A DNA stretch of 13,474 nucleotides, taken from an uncultured Oscillospiraceae bacterium. GTDB taxonomy: Bacteria > Bacillota > Clostridia > Oscillospirales > Oscillospiraceae. The notes beneath the pieces were generated by a model. That model saw nothing but the letters and a program-made list of their open reading frames with translations, was not told the DNA's origin and searched no databases. This document shows, one piece after another, positions 5,428 to 11,957 of the stretch; position 1 is the first letter of the stretch, and the number at the start of each line of letters is the position of its first letter. Both the position numbers and the translations under genes were made by a program. The stretch is taken from the NCBI GenBank assembly GCA_900754965.1, contig CAAEEO010000031.1:1-13474 (forward strand), in the 5' to 3' direction.

Positions 5428-8400
5428 ATGGAGAGGAAAAAAGCTTATTATCTGGGACTTGACATTGGTACGGATTCTGTCGGATATGCTGTGACTGACA
5501 GAGATTACAACCTTTTGAAGTATAAAGGGGAACCGATGTGGGGGACAACATTGTTCGAGACTGCTGGTGATTGTGCGAATCGACGGATGCATCGCACGGG
5601 ACGAAGACGCATTGACAGAAGGCAACAGAGAATTTCGTTGCTTACGGAACTATTTGCCCAAGAAATTGTTCAGATTGATCCGCATTTCTTCCAACGGAGG
5701 AAGGAAAGTGCACTCCATGAAGGCGATGCTGAATTTGGGGTAAAACTTTTTCAAGGGGAAGGGATTACAGACCGGGAGTATCGTCAAAAATATCCAACAA
5801 TTCATCATTTGATTTTGGATTTGATGCAAAGTGAGGAACCGCATGATGTCCGGTTGGTTTTCTTAGCCTGTGCGTGGTTGGTTGCCCATCGGGGGCATTT
5901 CCTGTTTGATATCGCTCCGGAACGAATTGGAGAACTGTTAGATTTTGAGTGTGTTTACCAAGACTTTTGGTCGTATTTTCAGGATCGAGGATACGACTTT
6001 CCGTGGAATACAGCGGTACAATCTGAGAAAATTCTGATGATCTTACAGATGGAAACAGGGGTTCGCGGAAAAGAAGATGCGTTCAAGAAAACATTGTTCG
6101 GTGGAAAGAAAATTCCCAAAGAGATTTCGGAGCAGTTTCCATTCAACCGGGAATCTATCGTGAAATTACTGTCCGGCAGTAAAGATGTCAAACCTGCGGA
6201 TTTGTATGGAAATGAGATGTATGCTGACTTCGGTGCGGTTTCTTTGTCGATGGATGAGGAAGATTTTATGCGCACTGTTTCAGAATTGGGAGAGGATGGG
6301 GAACTGCTACAGAAATTAAGAACCCTCAAAGATTGCGCACAGTTGATTGATATCATGCAGGGGAAGAAATGTATTTCTGAGGGGAAGGTTGCCGTATATG
6401 AGCAGCATAGAAAAGACTTGAAACTGGTTAAGTACCTTGTGAAGAAATACTGTCCTGAACAGTTTGATGAGATTTTTAGGGATATAGTGCCAGGTAACTA
6501 TGTGTTCTATACGAGAAATGTAAAATCCTGTTCCGAGGAGAAACGGAGAAAATTAAAATCTACAACCAACAAGAAAGTTGAAACTAAAGACGAATTCAGT
6601 GATTTTTTAGAAAAACGCATGAAGAAGATTGCGGTCCAAGAGGAAGATCGGGCGGCATATGAAGACATGATGCAGCGGTTACAGGCGCGGACATTCCTGC
6701 CGAAACAGAGAGATGGGGATAACCGGGTCATTCCGCAGCAACTGTATCGTTATGAGTTGGCGGAAATACTACGGCATGCTCAAGATTATTTGCCATTCTT
6801 GGAGCAATCTGACGAGGACGGAATGACGGTAAAGGAAAAGGTGCTTTCGGTTTTTGATTTCAGAATTCCGTACTATGTGGGGCCGCTGAAAGAAAATGGA
6901 GGGAAAAATACTTGGCTGAAGAGAAAGCAACAGGGGAAAATTCTGCCGTGGAATTTTGAAAAAATGGTTGATTTGGATGAAAGCGAACAGCGATTCATTC
7001 GCCGTATGACCAATACCTGTACCTACCTGCCGGGAGAAGATGTGCTGCCTGTCAATTCCCTGCTCTATAGCAAATTTACGGTGCTAAATGAACTCAATAA
7101 TCTGAAAATCAATGGAGATAAAATACCAACTGCCGTCAAACAGGCGATTTATACGGATGTTTATGAGCAATATCCAAGGGTAACGCCAAATAGAATTCGA
7201 GATTATCTGTTTCAACATGGATATATGACAAAACAGGACACGCTTAGTGGGATGGATGTTGAAGTCAGGGCGAATTTGAAATCCTATCATGTGTTCAAGA
7301 ACCTGTTGGAATCGGGGACTCTGAATCGGGAAGAGGTAGAAACGATTATCCAACATATGGCGTACACAGAGGAAAAATCACGTTTTCGGAAATGGTTGGA
7401 GGCATCATTTCCGAAATTGCGTGATGAGGATGTGCAGTATGTTGTTCGCCAAAATTTGAAAGAATTTGGCCGGTTATCTAGGCGTTTCTTGACCGGTGTT
7501 TACGGAACAGAAGTTGGTTCTGACGGAGAGGCATTTACAATTATGGAAATGCTGTGGAATACCAACGAAAATTTGATGCAGCTGTTATCGGATAAATATA
7601 CTTTCAGAGAGCAAGTGGAAGATATTTCACGGGCGTACTATGCGGAGCGTCCCCAGAAATTGAATGATCGAATGGATGATATGTATATTTCCAATGCGGT
7701 AAAGCGACAGATTTTCCAGAGTTTGAATGTTGTCCGGGATGTGGTGAAAGCAACGGGCCGGGCGCCGGAAAAAATCTTCGTGGAAATGGCCCGGGGAGGT
7801 TCTCCGGAACAGAAAGGAAAGCGGACGCAGAGCAGAAAAAAGCAGCTGATCGAACTGTACAGGCAAATTAAAACGGAAGATTCCCGGCAACTGATGGAAG
7901 AACTGGAACGCATGGGGGAAATGGGGGACAACAGACTTCAGAGTGACAGACTGTTTTTGTATTATTTGCAGTTGGGAAAATGCGCATATACCGGCAAACC
8001 GATCGAATTGGCGCATTTAATGGACGGCACCTATAATTTGGATCATATTTATCCGCAATGCCATGTGAAAGATGATAGTGTTCTGAATAACTTAGTGCTT
8101 GTGACTTCCGAGGCAAACGACGTCAAAAAAGATACTTATCCAGTTCCATGGCCTTTTCAGGAGCGAATGCAGGAGTTTTGGAGATTCCTGAAGGATAACG
8201 GGCTGATGACAGAGGAGAAATATCGCAGATTGACCCGGAAAACGCCATTCACGGCAGAAGAGCGCCAGGGGTTTATCAATCGCCAGTTGGTGGAAACCAG
8301 ACAGTCGACCAAGGCAGTTTGCACATTGCTCAAGGAGATGTATCCCGAGACAGAAATTGTTTATGTGAAAGCGGGGCTGGTCTCAGAGTTCCGTCAGGAA

Positions 8401-9528
8401 TTTCAGCTGCGTAAAAGTCGTGCAGTCAATGATCTGCATCATGCTAAGGATGCTTATTTGAACATTGTTGTGGGGAATGTATACCACGAACGATTTACCA
8501 AAAAATGGTTCTGTTTGGATGAGAAATACAATGTTCAAGTGAAAAAAATCTTCGAGAAAGAACACCGGCATGGAGCGGAATACTATTGGCACGGAGAACA
8601 GGATGTGGCGCGGATCAAGAAAATCATGAGGAAGGATGCAGTCCATCTGACGAGATATGCATTTTGTAGAAAAGGTGGATTGTTTGATCAACAGCCGGTG
8701 AAGAAGGGGGAGGGGTTGATTCCACTGAAAAAAGGCCTTCCTACGGAAAAGTACGGCGGATATAATAAGCCGACGGCATCGTTCTTTGTTATGACGCGCT
8801 TTACGCTGAAAGGAAAACGGGAAGTGATGATCGTTCCTGTGAACTTGATGGATGCTAAGGCGTTCCAGGAAGATTCTGCATTTGCATTGCAGTATGCGGA
8901 GAATGCAATTTTCGAAATCATTGGGAAAAAGGTGGATAATCTGGAATTGCTGTTCGGTGGCCGGCCGTTAAAAGTCAATACAGTGTTTTCCCTGGACGGG
9001 GCGCTCGTGACTCTGGCGGGAAAAAGTTCCGGAGGAAGAGTGATAACAGTATCTCCGCTATTGGCATTGAAAATTGGGCCAAAGTGGGAATCTTATATCC
9101 GATCTATGGAAACTTATCAGAAGAAACGGAAAACCAATAAGGAAATCCGCTTGGACGAAGACCATGACCACATTTCACGCCGGGAAAACGAGGCGCTTTA
9201 CGCATTGCTGACTCAGAAAATGGGGGCGTGGCCATTCAGTAAGTTGCCGAACAATCAGGCAAAAACGCTGAGAGAGGGAACAGAGAAATTCTGTGCACTG
9301 GAAACGGAACAGCAGGTTCTCTGCTTACTGAAAGTCTTGACGCTGTTTGGGGCGGGAGCTGACGGGGTGGATCTCTCAGAAATTGGAGGAGCAACAAAGG
9401 CGGGGGTTACTTCGTTGAGCAGCAAACTCTCCAACTGGAAAAAGAATTATCAGGATGTCTGTATTGTCCATATGTCTGCATCCGGACTGTTTGAAAATCG
9501 CAGCGAGAACTTATTGGGATTGCTATGA
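5428..9528 (+). CDS. cas9: Type II-A CRISPR effector nuclease Cas9
   Basis: RNA-guided DNA endonuclease of 1366 aa, nearly the length of S. pyogenes Cas9 and with no break in frame. RuvC-I is YYLGLDIGTDSVGYAV with D12. The arginine-rich bridge helix begins at NRRMHRTGRRRIDRR (51-65), followed by a large helical recognition lobe. RuvC-II is KIFVEMARG with E786. The HNH motif is LDHIYPQ with D872-H873, with N887 and N897 further on. RuvC-III is LHHAKDAYLN with H1005 and D1008. The C-terminal PAM-interacting part contains EKYGGYNKPTASFFV and ends near SGLFENRSENL. All catalytic residues are present, so it should be active. No Arg-x-Arg pair like that used for NGG is visible before the last strand, so the PAM cannot be assumed. 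ATG 5428 has AAGGGG 8 nt upstream. Its stop overlaps the cas1 start by ATGA. Confidence 0.98.
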   Translation: MERKKAYYLGLDIGTDSVGYAVTDRDYNLLKYKGEPMWGTTLFETAGDCANRRMHRTGRRRIDRRQQRISLLTELFAQEIVQIDPHFFQRRKESALHEGDAEFGVKLFQGEGITDREYRQKYPTIHHLILDLMQSEEPHDVRLVFLACAWLVAHRGHFLFDIAPERIGELLDFECVYQDFWSYFQDRGYDFPWNTAVQSEKILMILQMETGVRGKEDAFKKTLFGGKKIPKEISEQFPFNRESIVKLLSGSKDVKPADLYGNEMYADFGAVSLSMDEEDFMRTVSELGEDGELLQKLRTLKDCAQLIDIMQGKKCISEGKVAVYEQHRKDLKLVKYLVKKYCPEQFDEIFRDIVPGNYVFYTRNVKSCSEEKRRKLKSTTNKKVETKDEFSDFLEKRMKKIAVQEEDRAAYEDMMQRLQARTFLPKQRDGDNRVIPQQLYRYELAEILRHAQDYLPFLEQSDEDGMTVKEKVLSVFDFRIPYYVGPLKENGGKNTWLKRKQQGKILPWNFEKMVDLDESEQRFIRRMTNTCTYLPGEDVLPVNSLLYSKFTVLNELNNLKINGDKIPTAVKQAIYTDVYEQYPRVTPNRIRDYLFQHGYMTKQDTLSGMDVEVRANLKSYHVFKNLLESGTLNREEVETIIQHMAYTEEKSRFRKWLEASFPKLRDEDVQYVVRQNLKEFGRLSRRFLTGVYGTEVGSDGEAFTIMEMLWNTNENLMQLLSDKYTFREQVEDISRAYYAERPQKLNDRMDDMYISNAVKRQIFQSLNVVRDVVKATGRAPEKIFVEMARGGSPEQKGKRTQSRKKQLIELYRQIKTEDSRQLMEELERMGEMGDNRLQSDRLFLYYLQLGKCAYTGKPIELAHLMDGTYNLDHIYPQCHVKDDSVLNNLVLVTSEANDVKKDTYPVPWPFQERMQEFWRFLKDNGLMTEEKYRRLTRKTPFTAEERQGFINRQLVETRQSTKAVCTLLKEMYPETEIVYVKAGLVSEFRQEFQLRKSRAVNDLHHAKDAYLNIVVGNVYHERFTKKWFCLDEKYNVQVKKIFEKEHRHGAEYYWHGEQDVARIKKIMRKDAVHLTRYAFCRKGGLFDQQPVKKGEGLIPLKKGLPTEKYGGYNKPTASFFVMTRFTLKGKREVMIVPVNLMDAKAFQEDSAFALQYAENAIFEIIGKKVDNLELLFGGRPLKVNTVFSLDGALVTLAGKSSGGRVITVSPLLALKIGPKWESYIRSMETYQKKRKTNKEIRLDEDHDHISRRENEALYALLTQKMGAWPFSKLPNNQAKTLREGTEKFCALETEQQVLCLLKVLTLFGAGADGVDLSEIGGATKAGVTSLSSKLSNWKKNYQDVCIVHMSASGLFENRSENLLGLL

Positions 9529-10394
9529 GTTGGAGAACGGTTGTGATCTCCAGTCGCTGTAAACTGGATTTTAAAATGGGATATATGGTCGTGCGGGGAG
9601 AGGAGGTGCATCGGATCTTTCTGGATGAGGTGGCTCTGGTGCTAATCGAAAATCCTGCAGTTTCTATGACCGGATATCTGCTCTCTGAGCTGATGGAACG
9701 GAAAATCAAGGTGATTTTCTGTGATACGAAACGGTCGCCTCAAGGCGAATTGGTTCCGTATTACGGATGCCACGATACGTCCAGAAAAATTCGAGCACAG
9801 ATGCAATGGTCAGAAGAGATACAGGGGGCAGTTTGGGGGAGAATCGTTGCACAAAAAATCCACTGCCAGGCAGAATTTCTCTGGGAATTGGGGTATCAGA
9901 AGGAGACAACCATGCTGCGAATGTATGAACAGCAGTTGGAATTTCAAGATGCGACCAATCGGGAAGGCCATGCGGCGAAGGTTTATTTTAATGCTTTGTT
10001 CGGAAAAGAATTTACAAGAACATCGGATTGTCCAATCAATGAAACACTGAATTACGGCTACGGATTGCTTCTGTCTGCATTCAATCGAGAGATTGCTGCC
10101 AATGGATATTTGACACAGTTGGGGATCCATCATAGCAATGTGTTCAATCGGTTCAATTTGAGCAGTGATCTGATGGAACCGTTTCGTATTTTGGTAGATC
10201 GTGCGGTCTATGAAATGGAGCACAAAGCGTTAGAGAAAGAGATGAAACGAAGGCTGATCAAGGTACTCCATTCCGACATTCAGATTGCTGGGAGTCATCA
10301 GACAGTGTTAAACGGGATCTCCATTTATGTTCGCAGTGTATTCGATGCCCTGAATTTTGAGGATCCGGATCAAATTGAGTTTTGGAGCTTATGA
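9525..10394 (+). CDS. cas1: CRISPR adaptation integrase Cas1 (type II)
   Basis: Protein of 289 aa, normal for type II Cas1. With Cas2 it integrates new spacers at the leader end of the array. An N-terminal beta-rich domain (about 1-85) is followed by a helical catalytic domain. Expected metal ligands are visible: E147 in NREGHAAKVYFNALFG, H203 (or H202) in QLGIHHSN, and D215/E218 in SSDLMEPFR. The start ATG at 9525 overlaps the cas9 stop in ATGA, which favours translational coupling, and its own stop overlaps cas2 in the same way. No damage is seen. Confidence 0.97.
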   Translation: MSWRTVVISSRCKLDFKMGYMVVRGEEVHRIFLDEVALVLIENPAVSMTGYLLSELMERKIKVIFCDTKRSPQGELVPYYGCHDTSRKIRAQMQWSEEIQGAVWGRIVAQKIHCQAEFLWELGYQKETTMLRMYEQQLEFQDATNREGHAAKVYFNALFGKEFTRTSDCPINETLNYGYGLLLSAFNREIAANGYLTQLGIHHSNVFNRFNLSSDLMEPFRILVDRAVYEMEHKALEKEMKRRLIKVLHSDIQIAGSHQTVLNGISIYVRSVFDALNFEDPDQIEFWSL

Positions 10395-10711
10395 GTTATC
10401 GATTTATGAGAATGATTGTGTTCTTTGATTTACCTACGGAAACAGCTACGGACCGGCGGAATTACCGCCGGTTCCGGAGGCTGCTTGTGCAAAATGGGTT
10501 CTTAATGCTGCAGGAATCCGTTTATTGTAAATTGCTGATGAACAGCACAGCGGAGCGAGCAATGTGCCAAATGATTCGTCAGAACAAACCACCCAGTGGA
10601 ATCGTACAACTTCTGACAGTGACGGAAAAGCAGTTTGCAAAAATGGAATATATAGTCGGGGAGTTTTCCAGCGATGTGATTGATTCAGATGAAAGGTTGG
10701 TGGAACTATGA
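10391..10711 (+). CDS. cas2: CRISPR adaptation protein Cas2 (type II)
   Basis: Protein of 106 aa beginning MSYRFMRMIVFFDLPTET. The first beta strand ends in the conserved D13 (FFDLP), as in Cas2 ferredoxin-fold proteins; DRRNYRRFRRLL and GFLMLQESVYCKL continue the family pattern. Cas2 bridges two Cas1 dimers in the integrase. An in-frame TTG nine bases earlier could also serve as a start, but ATG 10391 forms an ATGA overlap with the cas1 stop exactly as at the other two junctions, and GGAG (10384-10387) lies just before it, so ATG is preferred. The end overlaps csn2 by ATGA. Confidence 0.95.
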   Translation: MSYRFMRMIVFFDLPTETATDRRNYRRFRRLLVQNGFLMLQESVYCKLLMNSTAERAMCQMIRQNKPPSGIVQLLTVTEKQFAKMEYIVGEFSSDVIDSDERLVEL

Positions 10712-11373
10712 TCCTGTGTTATCCGCAAATGGAGACTATTTTTGATTTTTCTCAAGGGAAAATCCCCGCCATAGTCATCGAACACCCGGGATTTTATCGA
10801 GCCTTTATGCTGAACCTCTATGCGCAAAAGGCAGGGGAAGAGGGGATTTTCGTTTTATCGGAGCGGGGAAAAACATTGGAGATCAGTCAATGGGTAGAAG
10901 TAATTGACAACTGCCTGGATTTTCAGATAAACACCAAAACACTGGTTGGAAAAATAAGTGCAGCGCTGGAGAGGACTGCTGTTAATGAGCAATTTTTCTT
11001 GAAAACGGCAGAACTTCTGCAAAGCGTTGAGCAATACATGGAAGAACTGGCGTTTTCCTTCGTTTGTGATATTGTGTGCCAGAAATGTACAATTTCCAGT
11101 CTGATCAAAGCAATGTCCGTTCATGTTAGAGACGAGTATGACGATCCATTGGAGCGATTGATCGACTACATGGAACTGACACGGGAATTTGATAAAGATA
11201 AATTGTTTATATTCAACCATCTACGCAGTTATTTTTCCGATGACATGATAGAAAATTTTTTGAATACAGTATGTGCACACGGCTATCGGGTTTTGCTTGT
11301 GGATGATATTGATCGGAAAAGGCTGCCGCAGGAAATGCGAGTGACCATTGACAAAGATCTATGTGAGTTTTAA
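10708..11373 (+). CDS. csn2: Csn2, type II-A adaptation protein
   Basis: Protein of 221 aa, the length of the canonical Csn2a group and the marker for subtype II-A. Csn2 forms a ring-shaped tetramer that threads onto free DNA ends and takes part in spacer acquisition with Cas1, Cas2 and Cas9. Recognisable segments are FNHLRSYFSDDMIENF, GYRVLLVDDIDRKRL and the C-terminal IDKDLCEF, which match the family. Its start overlaps the cas2 stop by ATGA. The final codons and the stop codon also contain the predicted promoter of the CRISPR array, so the 3' end of this gene is under a double constraint. Confidence 0.95.
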   Translation: MILCYPQMETIFDFSQGKIPAIVIEHPGFYRAFMLNLYAQKAGEEGIFVLSERGKTLEISQWVEVIDNCLDFQINTKTLVGKISAALERTAVNEQFFLKTAELLQSVEQYMEELAFSFVCDIVCQKCTISSLIKAMSVHVRDEYDDPLERLIDYMELTREFDKDKLFIFNHLRSYFSDDMIENFLNTVCAHGYRVLLVDDIDRKRLPQEMRVTIDKDLCEF

Positions 11374-11376
11374 AAT
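11348..11376 (+). promoter_or_regulatory. Predicted pre-crRNA promoter inside the end of csn2
   Basis: Perfect TTGACA (11348-11353), exactly 17 bp, then TAAAAT (11371-11376). The -35 lies in the csn2 codons for Ile-Asp-Lys and the -10 begins with the csn2 stop codon TAA. Predicted start near 11383, about 87 nt before the first repeat. Confidence 0.8.
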
Positions 11377-11469
11377 GATTCCGTAAGGCACTATTCCGAA
11401 CCCAGTGGCTCGTAACCGCTGTTTTCCTGTTGGGACAGGAAATTCAAACAGATCTTTTGGTGATTTGAG
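11374..11469 (+). promoter_or_regulatory. CRISPR leader
   Basis: Non-coding 96 bp between csn2 and the first repeat. It contains a perfect 8-bp inverted repeat TTTCCTGT/ACAGGAAA (11423-11430 and 11435-11442, loop TGGG) and ends in ATTTGAG (11463-11469) directly before the repeat. ATTTGAG is a known leader-anchoring motif of one group of type II-A systems and directs Cas1-Cas2 to the leader-repeat junction. The hairpin has no T-tract after it and is not a convincing terminator. Confidence 0.8.
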
Positions 11470-11757
11470 GTTTGAGAGTAGTGTAATTCTTGAGTAGTCC
11501 GAAACCCCTGTGGTTAGGTTTATTGCAGGAAGTGGGTTTGAGAGTAGTGTAATTCTTGAGTAGTCCGAAACTTAATGATGATCAATCAAGCCGGGAATAG
11601 GTTTGAGAGTAGTGTAATTCTTGAGTAGTCCGAAACATCTTAAATGGCGGCAACGCAACACAATCTGTTTGAGAGTAGTGTAATTCTTGAGTAGTCCAAA
11701 ACATCCTTCTCCAAGGCCCTCTCCCGTATCAAGTTTGAGAGTAGTGTAATTCTTGAG
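11470..11757 (+). CRISPR. Type II-A CRISPR array, 5 repeats and 4 spacers
   Basis: Repeats of 36 bp start GTTTGAGAGTAGTG and end AGTAGTCCGAAAC. Positions are 11470-11505, 11536-11571 and 11601-11636 (identical), 11667-11702 (one G to A change, CCGAAAC to CCAAAAC) and a truncated terminal copy 11733-11757 (first 25 bases only). Spacers are 11506-11535 (30 bp), 11572-11600 (29 bp), 11637-11666 (30 bp) and 11703-11732 (30 bp). They are all different and I see no copy of any of them elsewhere in the window. Repeat decay at the far end and a leader at the csn2 side show that new spacers enter next to csn2 and that transcription runs on the plus strand, opposite in orientation to the tracrRNA, as pairing requires. 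Confidence 0.98.
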
Positions 11758-11785
11758 ATCGTTGTATCACTTAAACACATCAAAG

Positions 11786-11816
11786 AAATCGGATGGAATA
11801 TATTCATCCGATTTTT
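11786..11816 (+). terminator. Terminator of the CRISPR array
   Basis: 10-bp stem AAATCGGATG/CATCCGATTT (11786-11795 and 11805-11814), A+T-rich 9-nt loop, T-run 11812-11816. It lies 29 bp after the last repeat fragment and closes the CRISPR transcription unit. The 28 bp between them show no feature. Confidence 0.85.
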
Positions 11817-11851
11817 CATTTTCCATAAACGGGTATGGAGCGCGTTCCTCC

Positions 11852-11880
11852 TTGCCAGCGTGGGCATACCATGCTACAAT
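11852..11880 (+). promoter_or_regulatory. Predicted brnQ promoter
   Basis: TTGCCA (11852-11857), 17-bp spacer and TACAAT (11875-11880), with TGC directly before the -10 as an extended -10. Predicted start near 11887, giving a leader of about 70 nt. Confidence 0.75.
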
Positions 11881-11886
11881 GGCGAT

Positions 11887-11957
11887 ATGCTGAAATGGAA
11901 GGTTCTGCTGCATTGTGCCGATACCAGGAACCTTCGGTGGTATGGAGGAAAAGAACG
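11887..11957 (+). promoter_or_regulatory. brnQ leader with hairpin and possible leader peptide
   Basis: An 8-bp inverted repeat GAAGGTTC/GAACCTTC (11898-11905 and 11928-11935), extendable by CTG/CAG across a bulge, encloses about 22 nt and ends 8 nt before GGAGG of brnQ (11944-11948). A 24-codon reading frame (11887-11961) starts at ATG near the predicted transcription start, contains Val-Leu-Leu (residues 6-8), and its TGA overlaps the brnQ ATG. It has no ribosome site because it starts at or next to the predicted 5' end. No T-box or known riboswitch pattern is recognised. A regulatory role is inferred, not shown. Confidence 0.35.

Noticed and set aside
5370..5460. Long-form tracrRNA acting as a natural single guide that represses cas9, as known in S. 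pyogenes
   Set aside because: No repeat-like segment followed by a spacer-like match is seen upstream of the anti-repeat on the minus strand, and the predicted start is at the anti-repeat itself.
10382..10390. Upstream TTG start for cas2
   Set aside because: The TTG overlaps the likely ribosome site, whereas ATG 10391 gives the same ATGA overlap as the other junctions.
11423..11442. Leader hairpin as a terminator of the cas operon
   Set aside because: No T-tract follows, and the array downstream must be transcribed through this point from the promoter at the end of csn2.
11506..11732. Self-targeting spacers within the window
   Set aside because: Reading both strands I found no matching protospacer in the window; the rest of the genome cannot be judged.
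11817..11957. T-box or riboswitch ahead of brnQ
   Set aside because: The leader from the predicted start is only about 70 nt and no T-box sequence or known aptamer core is recognised.
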